A stretch of DNA of 64,000 bases from positions 620,001 through 684,000 of the forward strand of contig NZ_CP022579.1 in the NCBI RefSeq assembly GCF_008274805.1. Direction: 5' to 3'. The notes below the pieces were generated by a model. The model made no database searches, was not told the origin of the DNA, and saw nothing but the letters and a program-made list of their open reading frames with translations. Source of the DNA: Oryzomicrobium terrae. Its GTDB lineage: Bacteria > Pseudomonadota > Gammaproteobacteria > Burkholderiales > Rhodocyclaceae. Shown here piece by piece: positions 1 to 10,687 of this stretch (within the stretch, counting starts at the first letter, position 1; each line of letters starts with the position of its first letter). The position numbers were made by a program, and so were the translations under genes.

Positions 1-100
1 TGCCGGGGGGGCGGGGCAATGGCAACATTCTCTTTTTCTGGGGCAAGGTCCGCTTCTGACGGTCCGGCCCCGCGTCGCACAACATAAGGAACGGTCCTCC
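1..100. other. Leader region upstream of purD
   Basis: No gene is supported in these first 100 bases. An AAGGA stretch at about 85-89 lies some 11 bases before the purD start and can serve as its ribosome binding site. In related bacteria purH often precedes purD, but no purH coding end is recognisable here. Confidence 0.5.
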
Positions 101-1378
101 ATGAAAGTTCTCGTCATCGGTTCCGGCGGCCGCGAACACGCCCTGGCGTGGCGCCTCGCCCAGTCCCCCCGGGTGCACAAGGTCTACGTCGCCCCGGGCA
201 ACGCCGGCACCGCCCGGGAAGAGGCCCTGGAAAACCTGCCCATCACCGACCTCAACGCCCTGGCCGATTTCGCCGAGGCGGAAAAGATCCACATGACCGT
301 GGTCGGTCCCGAGGCCCCCCTGGCCGCCGGCGCCGTGAACATCTTCCGCGAGCGCGGCCTGCGCGTCTTTGGCCCGACCAAGGAAGCCGCCCAGCTGGAG
401 TCCTCCAAGGACTTCGCCAAGCGCTTCATGGCCCGCCACAACATCCCCACCGCCGGCTTCGAGACCTTCACCGACGCCGCCGCTGCCCACGCCTACGTGG
501 ACCGCCAGGGCGCCCCCATCGTCATCAAGGCCGACGGCCTGGCCGCCGGCAAGGGCGTGGTGGTGGCCATGGACCTGGCCGAGGCCCACGCCGCCATCGA
601 CGACATGCTCGGCGGCAACAAGCTCGGCGACGCCGGCGCCCGGGTGGTGATCGAGGACTTCCTCGACGGCGAGGAAGCCAGCTTCATCGTCATGGTGGAC
701 GGCAAGAACGTGCTGGCCCTGGCCTCCAGCCAGGACCACAAGCGCATCGGCGACGGCGACACCGGCCCCAACACCGGCGGCATGGGCGCCTATTCCCCGG
801 CCCCGGTGGTGACCCCCCAGGTCCACGCCAAGGTGATGCGCGAGATCATCCTGCCCACGGTGCGCGGCATGGAAGCCGACGGCATCCCCTTCACCGGCTT
901 CCTCTACGCCGGGTTGATGATCGGCAAGGACGGCGCGGTGAAGACCCTGGAGTTCAACTGCCGCATGGGCGACCCGGAAACCCAGCCGATCATGATGCGC
1001 CTCAAGTCCGACCTGGTGGCCCTGCTCGAGCACGCCACCAACGGCACCCTGGATCAGGTGGAGGCCGAGTGGGACCGCCGCGTCGCCCTGGGCGTGGTGC
1101 TGGCCGCCGCCAACTACCCGGACACCCCGCGCAAGGGCGACGTCATCGTCGGCCTGCCCGAGGGCAACGCTGCTTCTCCTGAGTGCCACGTCTTCCACGC
1201 CGGCACCGCCGAGCAGAACGGTCAGGTAGTGGCTTCCGGCGGCCGGGTGCTGTGCGTCACCGCCCTGGGCGAGAACGTCAAGTTGGCCCAGCAGGCCGCC
1301 TACGACGCCGTGGCCACCATCCGCTTCGACGGCATGCAGTACCGCCGCGACATTGGCCATCGGGCCGTGGCGCGCTGA
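101..1378 (+). CDS. purD: Phosphoribosylamine--glycine ligase
   Basis: This 425-residue cytosolic enzyme joins glycine to 5-phosphoribosylamine using ATP, the second step of de novo purine synthesis. The N-terminal GARS domain opens with [17 protein letters not shown]. An ATP-grasp domain follows from about residue 100, with [10 protein letters not shown] near 224 and the metal/ATP-binding [12 protein letters not shown] near 285. The length is normal for the family. The start is the ATG after an AAGGA site, and there is no upstream in-frame alternative. It lies 73 bases before hemF on the same strand, so the two may be co-transcribed. No oddities were seen. Confidence 0.97.
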   Translation: MKVLVIGSGGREHALAWRLAQSPRVHKVYVAPGNAGTAREEALENLPITDLNALADFAEAEKIHMTVVGPEAPLAAGAVNIFRERGLRVFGPTKEAAQLESSKDFAKRFMARHNIPTAGFETFTDAAAAHAYVDRQGAPIVIKADGLAAGKGVVVAMDLAEAHAAIDDMLGGNKLGDAGARVVIEDFLDGEEASFIVMVDGKNVLALASSQDHKRIGDGDTGPNTGGMGAYSPAPVVTPQVHAKVMREIILPTVRGMEADGIPFTGFLYAGLMIGKDGAVKTLEFNCRMGDPETQPIMMRLKSDLVALLEHATNGTLDQVEAEWDRRVALGVVLAAANYPDTPRKGDVIVGLPEGNAASPECHVFHAGTAEQNGQVVASGGRVLCVTALGENVKLAQQAAYDAVATIRFDGMQYRRDIGHRAVAR

Positions 1379-1451
1379 GCGTCATCCCGCAGCATCCATA
1401 ACGACGGGCGGCCATGACCGCCCGTTTTTCCATCCCCAGCGAGACCCCGCC

Positions 1452-2357
1452 ATGGACATTCCCCAGCTCAAAGCCTATTTCACCGGCCTCCAGACGCGCA
1501 TCGTCGCCGCCCTGGAAGCCTTCGACGGCCACGCCTTCAAGACAGACGCCTGGGAGCGCCCCGAGGGCGGCGGCGGCCTGACCCGGGTGATCGAGGAGGG
1601 GGCCTTCTTCGAGCGCGGCGGCGTCAATTTCTCCCATGTCATGGGGGCGCGCATGCCGGCCTCGGCCACTGCCCACCGGCCCGAGCTGGCCGGGCGGCGC
1701 TTCGAGGCCATGGGCGTGTCCCTGGTGCTGCACCCGCGTAACCCCTACTGCCCCACCGCCCACATGAACGTGCGCGCCTTCGTCGCCCTGAAGGACGGCG
1801 AGGCCCCGGTATGGTGGTTTGGCGGCGGCATGGACATGACCCCCTACTACCCGTGGGAAGAGGACGTGCGCCACTTCCACGGCACCTGCAAGGCGGCCCT
1901 GGCCCCCTTCGGCGCCGACGTCTATCCACGCTACAAGACCTGGTGCGACGAGTACTTCTTCCTGAAGCACCGCAACGAGCCCCGCGGCGTCGGCGGCGTG
2001 TTCTTCGACGACCTGGGGGCCGACGGCCAGGTGTCCTTCGAGCAGGCCTTCGCCCTCACCCAGGCGGTGGGCGACGCCTTCGTGCCGGCCTACCTGCCGG
2101 TGCTGGAAGCGCGCCGCGATGTGCCCTACGGCGAGCGGGAGCGGGACTTCCAGGCCTACCGGCGCGGCCGCTACGTGGAATTCAACCTGGTGTTCGACCG
2201 GGGCACCCTGTTCGGCCTGCAATCCGGCGGCCGCACCGAGTCGATCCTGATGTCCCTGCCGCCGGTGGTGAAGTGGCGCTACGACTGGCACCCGGAGCCG
2301 GGCAGCCCGGAGGCGAAGCTCTACGACGAGTACCTCCGTCCCCGGGACTGGGCGTAA
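1452..2357 (+). CDS. hemF: Oxygen-dependent coproporphyrinogen-III oxidase
   Basis: This 301-residue enzyme oxidatively decarboxylates coproporphyrinogen III to protoporphyrinogen IX, a late aerobic haem step. Family motifs are VNFSHVMG near residue 57, HMNVRAF near 103 and [13 protein letters not shown] near 120. The C-terminus carries [14 protein letters not shown]. The frame is open back to 1353, but [10 protein letters not shown] at 1452 matches the normal start and length, so I chose it. The gene follows purD and faces the hemCDXY cluster across a small convergent gene. A 40-bp-period repeat array (locus A) starts 21 bases after its stop codon. Confidence 0.96.
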   Translation: MDIPQLKAYFTGLQTRIVAALEAFDGHAFKTDAWERPEGGGGLTRVIEEGAFFERGGVNFSHVMGARMPASATAHRPELAGRRFEAMGVSLVLHPRNPYCPTAHMNVRAFVALKDGEAPVWWFGGGMDMTPYYPWEEDVRHFHGTCKAALAPFGADVYPRYKTWCDEYFFLKHRNEPRGVGGVFFDDLGADGQVSFEQAFALTQAVGDAFVPAYLPVLEARRDVPYGERERDFQAYRRGRYVEFNLVFDRGTLFGLQSGGRTESILMSLPPVVKWRYDWHPEPGSPEAKLYDEYLRPRDWA

Positions 2358-2378
2358 GACGCGGGGCGGAAAATTTTT

Positions 2379-2498
2379 GTCCCCTGCCGGGAAGCCGCGC
2401 CAATAGTCGATCTCCAGGCATGCCCTTCTGAAAACAAGGCGGGGCGCGGAGTTCCAGCGGGTATGCCTGGAACTCCGCGCCCCGCCTTGCGTTTAGCG
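2379..2498 (+). repeat. Repeat locus A: three 40-bp-phased units
   Basis: Units lie at 2379-2418, 2419-2458 and 2459-2498. Units 1 and 3 carry the CCGCGCC core at unit positions 17-23. Unit 3 agrees with the third unit of locus D at 19 of 20 positions over unit positions 17-36. Unit 2 is diverged and is partly the reverse complement of unit 3. The array lies just after hemF and in the same orientation. Confidence 0.75.
2435..2489. terminator. Perfect 23-bp inverted repeat, possible bidirectional terminator
   Basis: The left arm 2435-2457 (CAAGGCGGGG...GTTCCAG) and the right arm 2467-2489 are exact reverse complements around a 9-base loop. It sits between the convergent ends of hemF (2357) and the small gene ending at 2525, where a two-way terminator would be expected. 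It has no T tract. It is formed by units 2 and 3 of repeat locus A, so it may instead be a product of repeat inversion. Confidence 0.6.
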
Positions 2499-2524
2499 CG
2501 ATGGGTGCAGTGGGGTGGGGCGGC

Positions 2525-2764
2525 TTATTTCAGCTTGCCGGTCACCACCTTGACCCGGGTCGGGTCCTTGATGGCCAGGCTGCCGCCGCTGCCGGCCAGG
2601 TTGCCGCAGGTGCACGCCGATTTGACGTGGGGCACCGAATTGACGATGCCGGTGCAGTCGAGGCACTCGTAGTAGTACTCGGCCCCGCTGGGCAGGGCTT
2701 GCGGGCTGGGCGCCGGCTCTACCGGGGTGAAGCGGTAGATTTTGCGCAGGTCGATATTCAACAT
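2525..2764 (-). CDS. Small CxxC/CxC protein, putative zinc ribbon
   Basis: This is a conserved-looking 79-residue protein of unknown function. It has C34xxC37 followed by C51xC53, which could form a zinc ribbon. The first half is rich in aromatic residues (KIYRF, EYYYECLDC) and the tail is basic. The ATG at 2764 is preceded by a strong AGGAGG site seven bases away. An adjacent GTG at 2767 is possible but spaced worse. It stands alone, convergent with hemF and 70 bases downstream of the hemY end. The ribosome binding site and coding bias support a real gene. I cannot assign a role. Confidence 0.75.
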   Translation of the reverse strand: MLNIDLRKIYRFTPVEPAPSPQALPSGAEYYYECLDCTGIVNSVPHVKSACTCGNLAGSGGSLAIKDPTRVKVVTGKLK

Positions 2765-2834
2765 CACGGTCCCTCCTGAGATTTATGTTTTGGCTGTGAC
2801 TGCTGACTGCGTGAACGGTGGCGCCGGGGGCGGA

Positions 2835-4007
2835 TCAGGATAAGGCGGGCAGGGCGGCGGCGCGGTAGTGGCGGTTGGCCTGGTCCTGGCGCTCCAGCTG
2901 GTCGAACAGCCGGGCCAGTTCCAGGTGGGCGTCACGGGATTCGGCCACCGACAGGGAGGCCTCCAGATAACTCTGGGCCTTGCCCCACAGCTGCTTGCGC
3001 TGGCACAGGCGGCCCAGGGCGAGGAGCAGGTCGGCGTCGTCGCTGTGGGCCTTGAGCCACTTTTCGGCCTGGGCGATGCGCGGCGTGGCATCGCCGTCGT
3101 CGATCAGGCCGTACAGACGCACCAGGTGCGACGACCATTCCTTGTCCAGGTGGGTTTCCAGGGTGCGCAGGGCTTCCGTCGGCGCGCCCTGGTCGCGCAG
3201 GGCCTCGGCCACGGCGTAGGCGGTGCGTGGGTTCATCTCGGCGGCGGGGATCTGGCGGGCGTAGGCGAGGATGGCCCGGGTGTCGCCGGCGCGGCGCTTG
3301 AGGGCTTCCCGGTGGGCCAGACTGATGGTCTCCCGGGCCAGCTCCGGCACCAGGGCGTTGCGCTTTTGCAGCAGGCGGGCCAGACGGATCACCTCGTCCC
3401 AGTCCTTGCGCCCTTGTTGGGCCTTCAGTTCCAGGCGCAGGGCGGCGATGTGCCGGCCCGACTTGTCGTAGAGGCGGCGCAGCGCCGTGACCGCGTCGTC
3501 GAAGCGGCGGGCTTCGAGCAGGCTCTCGGCTTCGTTCATCAGGCAAGCGGCCTCGATGTCCTTGCCCTCTTCCCGGGCGCGGCGCACCCATTCCTGCTCC
3601 TTCTCGGGTTCGCGCATGGCCCGGGCGGCCCGGGCGGCCAAGAGGGCCGGCAGGCCGTCGGCGTAGCCGCCCTCATGGGCGTCGGCGGCGCGGCGCAGGG
3701 CCTGGCCGTAGCGCCCTTCCAGGTACAGGCGCAGGGCTTCCTGGAAGGTGGCGGCAGACTTGCGGGCGGCGCGGCGGGCGCGGAAGGCGCGCACCCGGCC
3801 GGGCAGGCCGGCGGCCACGGCGATGCTGCGCAACAGCAGGTAGAGGACGGCAAAGCCGAACAGCAGGGCGAAGATCAGGAAGTTGAGGCTGACCTCGATC
3901 CGCCAAGGCGGAAAGACCAGCAGGGCGTACCCCTCGTCGGCGCGCAGCAGCATGGCGGCACCGACGGCGGCGGCGAACAGGGCGAGAATCCAGAACAGAC
4001 CTTTCAT
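2835..4007 (-). CDS. hemY: Haem biosynthesis-associated TPR membrane protein HemY
   Basis: This 390-residue inner-membrane protein is encoded at the end of the hemCDXY operon. HemY has two N-terminal membrane helices (about residues 1-20 and 38-62) and a tetratricopeptide-rich cytosolic remainder. The TPR-type helices here include ALRRAADAHEGGYADGLPAL and the C-terminal AQSYLEASLSVAESRDAHLE. Its biochemical role is still debated; coupling of haem-pathway enzymes at the membrane has been proposed. This is not the Bacillus protoporphyrinogen oxidase that shares the name. It begins 10 bases after the hemX stop. Confidence 0.92.
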   Translation of the reverse strand: MKGLFWILALFAAAVGAAMLLRADEGYALLVFPPWRIEVSLNFLIFALLFGFAVLYLLLRSIAVAAGLPGRVRAFRARRAARKSAATFQEALRLYLEGRYGQALRRAADAHEGGYADGLPALLAARAARAMREPEKEQEWVRRAREEGKDIEAACLMNEAESLLEARRFDDAVTALRRLYDKSGRHIAALRLELKAQQGRKDWDEVIRLARLLQKRNALVPELARETISLAHREALKRRAGDTRAILAYARQIPAAEMNPRTAYAVAEALRDQGAPTEALRTLETHLDKEWSSHLVRLYGLIDDGDATPRIAQAEKWLKAHSDDADLLLALGRLCQRKQLWGKAQSYLEASLSVAESRDAHLELARLFDQLERQDQANRHYRAAALPALS

Positions 4008-4017
4008 CGGGCTTTCC

Positions 4018-5136
4018 TTACTTGCGGTCTTTCTGGGGACCCTGCTTGAGGGCCTTGAGGGCGGCCAGACTGTCGTTGATCTGGGGCAGGTCGATGCTGA
4101 TCTCGGCCGAGGCCAGCTGCTTCAGGGTGTTCTGGGCGGTGGCGACGTTGCGGTCGCGGCCGTCGAAGAAGCGCGTCAGCCAGTCCTGGCTCACCTTGAG
4201 CTCGTTGCGGAAGGTCCACTGGTCGCGGGAGAGCAGCGCCAGCCGGGCGTTGAGCAGGCGCAGCTTGAGGTTCTCGCGCAGGTACAGGGACTGGTCCGGG
4301 GCGAGCAGGGCCGGTTCGGGGCGATCGAAGCGCTGGATGCGCACCAGGCCCTTCACCTCGTTCCAGATGTCGCTGCCGAGGCGGGCGAGCAGACCCGGCT
4401 CCTCGGCGCCCGCCTTGGCGTCCCTGCCCGGGGCGGTCTTGCTCGGCTCGTCGTTGCGCGGCCGGGTTTCGAAGGCGAGGGGCAGGTTGTCCACCGCCGC
4501 CACGGCGTTCTCCAGGCGCAGGCTCATGCCCGGCACATCGGCGTAGGGCAGGGACTTGAGCTTGTCCAGATCCCGGGCGATGGCCTTGCGCAGGGGCACC
4601 AGGCGCGGCTGCTCGGCCCGGGCCAGGCGCGCCTCGGCGGCCTGCAGGGCGGTGATGGCGGCCTGAATATTGCCGGCCAGCTGCAGCTGCTGGCTGGCGG
4701 CGCTCAGGTTCTGGTCGATCTCGGCGAGGAACTGTTCGTCCCGGTTGCGCGCCAGTTCCTGGTAGAGGTTCTCCAGGGCGGCCTGCTGGCTCTGGGATTC
4801 GGCGAGCTTGGCTTCGAGGGCGCCGACCTTGGCGGTCAACTGGGCGGTGGCGTCCTGGGATTGCCGGGCCAGGGTGCGCGCCTCGCGCACCAGGGTGTCG
4901 CTATCGGCCAGGCGCTTGGCCACTTCCTGTTGGGTGCCGGTGAGCTTGCCCCGGGTTTCCAGCCACTGCCAGCCGGCCAGGCCGACGGCAGCCAGGGCCA
5001 CCAGCAGCCAGGGATTGGCCCACACGCCCGGATGGGACTTGGCCTTGGGCGGCAGCGGGGACGCCGCAGGTGCGGCCGGGGCCGGGGCGGCGGCAGGCGC
5101 CGGGGAAGCGGGGGGCAGGTCGGGGGTGTCGTTCAT
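4018..5136 (-). CDS. hemX: Membrane protein HemX (HemX family, not a methyltransferase)
   Basis: This 372-residue protein has a Pro/Ala-rich cytosolic N-terminus, one membrane helix at about residues 43-62 (NPWLLVALAAVGLAGWQWLE), and a long coiled-coil region at about 65-140. A conserved domain follows. HemX proteins are often mislabelled as uroporphyrinogen-III methyltransferases, but no methyltransferase motif is seen here. It lies between hemD and hemY and is probably co-transcribed, although 113 bases separate it from hemD. Confidence 0.9.
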   Translation of the reverse strand: MNDTPDLPPASPAPAAAPAPAAPAASPLPPKAKSHPGVWANPWLLVALAAVGLAGWQWLETRGKLTGTQQEVAKRLADSDTLVREARTLARQSQDATAQLTAKVGALEAKLAESQSQQAALENLYQELARNRDEQFLAEIDQNLSAASQQLQLAGNIQAAITALQAAEARLARAEQPRLVPLRKAIARDLDKLKSLPYADVPGMSLRLENAVAAVDNLPLAFETRPRNDEPSKTAPGRDAKAGAEEPGLLARLGSDIWNEVKGLVRIQRFDRPEPALLAPDQSLYLRENLKLRLLNARLALLSRDQWTFRNELKVSQDWLTRFFDGRDRNVATAQNTLKQLASAEISIDLPQINDSLAALKALKQGPQKDRK

Positions 5137-5249
5137 GTTGTTGTGGCAGCGTCGGGTGGTCGCGGCCCGGGGCGCGGGCTGCGGGTCGGCCGAGGAAGGG
5201 GCCGGGTGGCGGCGTCAGATGCAGCGTGCAGCCGTCGACAGTCCCGATC

Positions 5250-6050
5250 TCAGCAGCTCTGCGGCCAATTATAGCCGGAGAGGCCCCGCAGCAAGCCGCT
5301 GTCGGCGGGCGGGGTGAGGATGATGGCATGGTGGCCGAGCTGTTCGGCGGTTTCGGCGATGCGGGCGTGGGGCACGAAGGTGGGCAGGGCGGCCAGCCGG
5401 CCGCGCAAGTCGGCGGGCAGCAGGTCGTGCAGGTGGCGCAGGCCCTCGGAAGAGCTGATGGTCAAGGCGTCGATGCGTCCGGCGGCGAGCGCCTCGGCCA
5501 GGGCCCGGCCCCCGTCGGCGGGGCCGCGCCGGGTATAACAGGTGACGTGCTCCACCGTGGCGCCGCGGGTGCGCAGGGTGTCGGCGAGCAGTTCCCGCCC
5601 GCCGTCGCCGCGAAAGATCACCACCTGCCAGCCGGCCACGTGCCACAGCTCGGTCATGGCCAGCAGGCCTTCGGAGTCGAAGCGGTCGGCGGGCACCAGC
5701 ACCCGGGGGGCGCCGTGCTCGCGCAGGGCGGTGGCGGTGGATTCGCCCACTGCCGCAGCGAGCAGGCCGGCGGGCCAGCCGCCCCGGGCGGCCAGGGCCG
5801 GGCCGAGGGCCGACCAGGCATGGTGCACGGCGTTGGGGCTGACGAAGGCGGCTAACTGGAAGTCGCCCAGCCGGGCGGCGGCATCCTGCAACGCCCGGGT
5901 ATCGTCCACTGGCCCGATTTCCAGGGCCGGCAGCACCAGGGCCGTGCCGCCCAGGGCGGTGATGCCGGCGGCCAGATCGGCCGCCTGCTCGCGCGGGCGG
6001 GTGACCACCACGGTGCGGCCGGCCAAGGGCAGGGCGGTGGATGCGGTCAC
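5250..6050 (-). CDS. hemD: Uroporphyrinogen-III synthase
   Basis: This 266-residue enzyme cyclises and inverts ring D of hydroxymethylbilane to give uroporphyrinogen III. HemD proteins diverge strongly. Recognisable parts are the N-terminal VVVTRPREQA, AFVSPNAVHHAW near residue 75, and the C-terminal TISSSEGLRHL and VPHARIAETAEQLG. The start is GTG at 6050, 28 bases after the hemC stop, which fits tight operon coupling. The length is usual for the family. Confidence 0.93.
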   Translation of the reverse strand: MTASTALPLAGRTVVVTRPREQAADLAAGITALGGTALVLPALEIGPVDDTRALQDAAARLGDFQLAAFVSPNAVHHAWSALGPALAARGGWPAGLLAAAVGESTATALREHGAPRVLVPADRFDSEGLLAMTELWHVAGWQVVIFRGDGGRELLADTLRTRGATVEHVTCYTRRGPADGGRALAEALAAGRIDALTISSSEGLRHLHDLLPADLRGRLAALPTFVPHARIAETAEQLGHHAIILTPPADSGLLRGLSGYNWPQSC

Positions 6051-6078
6051 GGCGGAGCGCTGGGCTGTAGCTGCGCCG

Positions 6079-7017
6079 TCAGGCGCAGGCCAGGGCCTGG
6101 AGGATGGCGTCGGCGCCGCGGCCGATCAGCTCGCTGGCCAGGGCGTCGCCGAGCTTGGCGGCGTCGGCCAGGGTCGCCACCGAGCCACGGATCTCGCCCT
6201 CGATCCACTTGCTGGCGTCCGGGGTGGCGATGAAGCCGCGCAGCCACACCTGGCCGTTGTCCATCAGGGCGTAGCCGCCCAGGGGGATCTGGCAGCTGCC
6301 GCCCAGGCGGCGCGAGAAGGCCCGCTCGGCGGTGACGCAGAAGGCGGTGGTCGGATCGTTGAGCGGTGCCACGGCGGCGGCGATTTCCGGCCGGCCGGTG
6401 GGCACCTCGATGCCCAGGGCGCCCTGGCCCGGGGCGGGCAGGCTCACTTCCGGTGCCAGCACGGCGCGGATGCGGGATTCGAGGCCGAGACGGATCAGGC
6501 CGGCGGCGGCCAGCAGGATGGCGTCGTACTGGCCCTCGTCGAGCTTGCGCAGGCGGGTGTCCAGGTTGCCGCGCAGGCTGTGCACCTTGAGGTGGGGGTA
6601 GCGCTTCTTCAGCATCGCTTCGCGGCGCAGGCTGGAGGTGCCGACGACGGCGCCCTCGGGCAGTTCGTCCAGGCTCGCGTAGCGGGGCGAGACGAAGGCG
6701 TCGCGGGGATTCTCCCGGGCCGAGATGACCGGCAGGGCGAAGCCCTCGGGCAGCTCCATGGGCACGTCCTTCATGGAGTGCACCGCCAGGTCGGCGCGGC
6801 CTTCGGCCATGGCCACTTCCAGTTCCTTGATGAACAGCCCCTTGCCGCCGATGGTGGACAGGGGACGGTCGAGAATCTGGTCGCCCTTGGTGGTCATGCC
6901 CAGGATGACGACCTCGGAGGTGGGATATAAACTGCGGAGCCGGTCCCGCACGTGTTCTGCCTGCCACAGGGCAAGGCGCGATTCGCGGGAGGCGATGACC
7001 AGTCGGGCGTGGGACAC
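6079..7017 (-). CDS. hemC: Hydroxymethylbilane synthase (porphobilinogen deaminase)
   Basis: This 312-residue enzyme condenses four porphobilinogens into hydroxymethylbilane using a dipyrromethane cofactor. Signatures are the N-terminal [15 protein letters not shown], the phosphate-binding [10 protein letters not shown] near residue 130, and the cofactor-Cys region [12 protein letters not shown] near 240. The start is GTG. It is the first gene of hemCDXY. In pseudomonads hemC follows algZ-algR directly; here about 6.5 kb of other genes, including ppc, lie between them. Confidence 0.97.
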   Translation of the reverse strand: MSHARLVIASRESRLALWQAEHVRDRLRSLYPTSEVVILGMTTKGDQILDRPLSTIGGKGLFIKELEVAMAEGRADLAVHSMKDVPMELPEGFALPVISARENPRDAFVSPRYASLDELPEGAVVGTSSLRREAMLKKRYPHLKVHSLRGNLDTRLRKLDEGQYDAILLAAAGLIRLGLESRIRAVLAPEVSLPAPGQGALGIEVPTGRPEIAAAVAPLNDPTTAFCVTAERAFSRRLGGSCQIPLGGYALMDNGQVWLRGFIATPDASKWIEGEIRGSVATLADAAKLGDALASELIGRGADAILQALACA

Positions 7018-7041
7018 GACAATTCTTCCGAAACGTTGGTA

Positions 7042-7734
7042 ATGACGAAAATTCTAGCATGGGGGCGTGCCGTCGCCGCCGCTCTCACGCCCGTTTCGAC
7101 GGGGTTTTCGCCCTTTTTCGGGCAACTTTTTCTCACCCCGGATTTGATCGGCGACAAGGCACCGGGGGCCGCGCGCCGCCATCGTGGCGTCCGCTTTGGT
7201 GCCGGTCTTGCCGCGGCGCTGTGCGTTTCGGCCTTGGCCGGCGTCGCGGTGGCGGCACCGGCCAGCGCGGCGGTGGACGAATTCGCCCCCCCGGCCGCCG
7301 AGGCGCCGCGTCTGCCGGCCAAGCTCACCCCGCTGCCCCGGGCCCGGGACCTGCAAGCCGAGGCGGCCCGTGCCGCCCGGGCCGGCCAGCCCCTGGTGGT
7401 GCTCTACAGCCGGCGCGACTGTCCCTGGTGCGAGCAGGTACGGCGCGAGTGGCTCAAGCCCCTGGCCGACCGCCAGACCGATCTGGTGGTGCGCCAGGTG
7501 GATCAGGACTCCAACGCCGCCTTGCGCGATTTCGCCGGCCAGGCCACCACCCATGGCGCCTTCGCCAAGGCGCGCCAGGTGACCCTGGTGCCGGTGGTGG
7601 CCTTCTACGGCCCCGACGGCCGGGAGCTGACCGCGGCCATCGTCGGCGTGCGCCTGCCCGATTTCTACGCCGCCTACCTGGACGAGTCGCTCAAGGCCGC
7701 CCGGGCGGCCCTCCTGGCACCGCCCCGGCGCTGA
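7042..7734 (+). CDS. Exported thioredoxin-fold protein
   Basis: This 230-residue protein has a redox motif C127-P-W-C130 in [13 protein letters not shown] and a likely cis-proline in [14 protein letters not shown], so it has a thioredoxin fold. A hydrophobic segment at about residues 51-73 ending in Ala-rich sequence looks like a signal peptide with an unusually long N-terminal region, which suggests periplasmic export. The true start may therefore be later than the ATG at 7042. The frame is open upstream to 6952, but that would overlap the divergent hemC start. It resembles SoxW/DsbE-like thiol reductants. The substrate is unknown. Confidence 0.8.
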   Translation: MTKILAWGRAVAAALTPVSTGFSPFFGQLFLTPDLIGDKAPGAARRHRGVRFGAGLAAALCVSALAGVAVAAPASAAVDEFAPPAAEAPRLPAKLTPLPRARDLQAEAARAARAGQPLVVLYSRRDCPWCEQVRREWLKPLADRQTDLVVRQVDQDSNAALRDFAGQATTHGAFAKARQVTLVPVVAFYGPDGRELTAAIVGVRLPDFYAAYLDESLKAARAALLAPPRR

Positions 7735-7832
7735 GCAATTTTCCTGCGCCGGGGGTATTTCTGCGGTATTTTTGCTGTCCAATTTCTGGCCCCCTGTTTT
7801 CGACTTTCACCCTTCGACTCTTCGGACCTTCC

Positions 7833-10652
7833 ATGACGTTTTCCGTTGGCCATTCCGCCTACCCCGCCCATGACTCCGTGCCCGACCTGTCCAGCAAGGA
7901 CAAGCCGCTCCGCGACGACATCCGCCTGCTCGGGCGGCTGATCGGCGACACCGTTCGCGATCAGGAGGGGGCCGAGACCTTCGCCGTGGTCGAAGAGGTT
8001 CGCCAGCTGGCGGTGCGTTTCGCCCGGGACGCCGACCAGGAGGCCCGCCAGCAGCTCGAAGCGCGGCTCGACAGCCTGCCCCGGGACACCATGATCTCGG
8101 TGGTGCGCGCCTTCACCTACTTCCTGCACCTGGCCAACATCGCCGAGGACCAGCACCACATCCGCCGCCGCCGCGCCCACGACATCGCCGGCTCGAAAGC
8201 CCGGGAGGGCGACCTGGCCCACACCCTGGACCGGCTCGCCGCCGAGGGCGTGGCCCCGGAAACCCTGGCCGACTGCCTGGCCAACGCCCTGGTCTCGCCG
8301 GTGCTCACCGCCCACCCCACCGAAGTCCAGCGCAAGAGCATCCTGCGCAGCGAGCGGGCCATCGCTCGCCACCTGGATGCCCGCGACCGCACCAAGCTGA
8401 CCCCGGAAGAGGAGGCGGAGAACGACGAGGCCCTGGCCACCGCCGTGCTCACCCTGTGGCGCACCCGCATGCTGCGTCCCCAGCGCCTGCGCGTGATCGA
8501 CGAGGTGAAGAACGGCATCGCCTTCTACGACGACACCTTCTTCGCCGAAGTGCCGCGCCTGTATGGCCGACTCGAAGACCTGCTGCAGGCCCGCTACCCG
8601 GAGCAGGACTGGAATCTGCCGGCCTTCTTCCGCCTTGGCAGCTGGATCGGCGGCGACCGGGACGGCAACCCCTTCGTCACCGCCGACATCCTGCGCTGGG
8701 CCCTGCGCCTGCAATCGTCGGCGGCCCTGGAGCACTACCTGGACGAAGTGCACACCCTGGGCGGCGAGCTGCCCCTGTCGGAAATGCTGGTGCCGGTCAG
8801 CGAGCCCCTGCGCGCCCTGGCCGCCCACTCGCCGGACGCCTCGCCGCACCGTCAGGACGAGCCCTACCGGCGCGCCCTGATCGGCATCTACGCCCGCCTG
8901 GCGGCCACCTCCCGGGCCCTGGACCACCACGAACCGGTGCGTCATGAGAAAGGCGAGGCCCCGGCCTACGCCAGCCCGGCCGAATTCGAGGCCGACCTGG
9001 CGGTGCTGGCCGAATCCCTCAACAGCCACGGCGGCGCCCGCCTCGCCAAGGGGCGCCTGAAGCGGCTGCAGCGGGCCGTGCAGGTGTTCGGCTTCCACCT
9101 GGCCCCCATCGACCTGCGCCAGAACTCGGACGTGCACGAGCGCACCGTGGCCGAACTGCTCGCTCTGGCCGGCCGCTGCGAGGACTATTCGTCCCTGACC
9201 GAGGACGAGCGCATCGTGCTGCTCGCCAGCGAACTGGAATCGCCGCGCCTGCTGCACTCGCCCTACCTCAACTACGGCGACGAGACCCGGGGCGAGCTGG
9301 CCATCTTCTTCGCCGCCCGGGAACTGCGCGAGCGTTACGGCGACGCGGCCCTGCCCAACTGCATCATCTCCAAGACCGACGGCGCTTCCGACCTGCTCGA
9401 ACTGGCCCTGCTGCTCAAGGAAGCCGGCCTGCTCACCTTCGAGCAGGGCGAGCCGTCCCTGGCGGTGAACATCATTCCGTTGTTCGAGACCATCGGCGAC
9501 TTGCAGGCCTCCGGTCCGACCATGGCCCGCCTGCTCGACCTGCCGGTGTACCGCCGCCTGGTGGCCTCGCGCCAGGACACCCAGGAAGTGATGCTCGGCT
9601 ATTCCGATAGCAACAAGGACGGCGGCTTCCTCACCTCCGGCTGGGAGCTGTACAAGGCCGAGACCGCCCTGACCGCAGTGACCGCCGCCCACGGCGTACG
9701 CCTGCGCCTGTTCCACGGCCGCGGCGGTTCCGTCGGCCGGGGCGGCGGCCCCAGCTACCAGGCCATCCTGGCCCAGCCCAAGGGCGCGGTGCAGGGGCAG
9801 ATCCGCATCACCGAGCAGGGCGAGGTGATCGGCGCTAAGTACGCCAACCCGGAAATCGGCCGGCGCAACCTGGAGATCCTGGTGGCTGCCACCCTGGAGG
9901 CCTCCCTCCTCGACCCGGAGAAGGAGGCGAGCAGCGACGGCAACGGTGCCCAGGCCTACTACCCGATCATGGAGCGCCTCTCCGACCTGGCTTTCGGCGC
10001 CTACCGCAACCTGGTCTACGAGACCCCGGGCTTCGTCCAGTACTTCCGCGAATCGACGCCCATTGCCGAGATCGCCGACCTCAACATCGGCAGCCGCCCG
10101 GCCTCGCGCAAGGCGTCCGACCGCATCGAGGATCTGCGCGCCATCCCCTGGGTGTTCTCCTGGTCCCAGTGCCGCCTGATGCTGCCCGGCTGGTACGGCT
10201 TTGGTTCGGCGGTGGAACAGTGGCTGACCGAGGTGGGCGAGCCTGCCGGCATAGCCCGCTTGCAGGCCATGTACCGCACCTGGCCGTTCTTCCGTGCCCT
10301 GCTCTCGAACATGGACATGGTGTTGGCCAAGACCGACCTGGGCATCGCCTCGCGCTACGCCGGCCTGGTGGCCGACGCCGCGCTGCGCGAGCAGGTGTTC
10401 GGCCGCATCGTCGCCGAATGGCAGCGCACCCAGCGGGCGCTGCTGGCCATTGCCGGACAGAGCGAGCTGCTCGCCGACAACCCGCTGCTCAAGCGCTCGA
10501 TCCGCAACCGCTTCCCCTACATGGACCCGCTCAACCACGTTCAGGTCGAACTGCTGCGCCGCCACCGGGCCGGGGAGACCGACGAGCGGGTGCGCCGCGG
10601 CATCCACATCTCGATCAACGGCATCGCCGCCGGCCTGCGCAACAGCGGCTGA
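7833..10652 (+). CDS. ppc: Phosphoenolpyruvate carboxylase
   Basis: This 939-residue enzyme carboxylates PEP to oxaloacetate to refill the TCA cycle. The catalytic His motif [13 protein letters not shown] lies near residue 160 and the Gly-rich [12 protein letters not shown] near 629. The C-terminus is [10 protein letters not shown], as expected for the family. The frame stays open upstream to 7059, but that part overlaps the previous gene in another frame. [10 protein letters not shown] at 7833 gives the usual length. It is a single gene followed by a GC-rich hairpin. Confidence 0.97.
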   Translation: MTFSVGHSAYPAHDSVPDLSSKDKPLRDDIRLLGRLIGDTVRDQEGAETFAVVEEVRQLAVRFARDADQEARQQLEARLDSLPRDTMISVVRAFTYFLHLANIAEDQHHIRRRRAHDIAGSKAREGDLAHTLDRLAAEGVAPETLADCLANALVSPVLTAHPTEVQRKSILRSERAIARHLDARDRTKLTPEEEAENDEALATAVLTLWRTRMLRPQRLRVIDEVKNGIAFYDDTFFAEVPRLYGRLEDLLQARYPEQDWNLPAFFRLGSWIGGDRDGNPFVTADILRWALRLQSSAALEHYLDEVHTLGGELPLSEMLVPVSEPLRALAAHSPDASPHRQDEPYRRALIGIYARLAATSRALDHHEPVRHEKGEAPAYASPAEFEADLAVLAESLNSHGGARLAKGRLKRLQRAVQVFGFHLAPIDLRQNSDVHERTVAELLALAGRCEDYSSLTEDERIVLLASELESPRLLHSPYLNYGDETRGELAIFFAARELRERYGDAALPNCIISKTDGASDLLELALLLKEAGLLTFEQGEPSLAVNIIPLFETIGDLQASGPTMARLLDLPVYRRLVASRQDTQEVMLGYSDSNKDGGFLTSGWELYKAETALTAVTAAHGVRLRLFHGRGGSVGRGGGPSYQAILAQPKGAVQGQIRITEQGEVIGAKYANPEIGRRNLEILVAATLEASLLDPEKEASSDGNGAQAYYPIMERLSDLAFGAYRNLVYETPGFVQYFRESTPIAEIADLNIGSRPASRKASDRIEDLRAIPWVFSWSQCRLMLPGWYGFGSAVEQWLTEVGEPAGIARLQAMYRTWPFFRALLSNMDMVLAKTDLGIASRYAGLVADAALREQVFGRIVAEWQRTQRALLAIAGQSELLADNPLLKRSIRNRFPYMDPLNHVQVELLRRHRAGETDERVRRGIHISINGIAAGLRNSG

Positions 10653-10660
10653 CGGCGGCG

Positions 10661-10687
10661 GCCCCGGGGCTCGCTTGCCCGGGGCCG
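10661..10687 (+). terminator. GC-rich hairpin after ppc
   Basis: GGCCCCGGG (10661-10669) and CCCGGGGCC (10679-10687) form a perfect 9-bp stem with a 9-base loop, starting 9 bases after the ppc stop. There is no T run, so termination is plausible but not certain. Confidence 0.45.

Noticed and set aside
4018-5136. HemX as uroporphyrinogen-III methyltransferase
   Set aside because: No SAM-binding or CobA-like motif is visible. The protein is a single-helix coiled-coil HemX.
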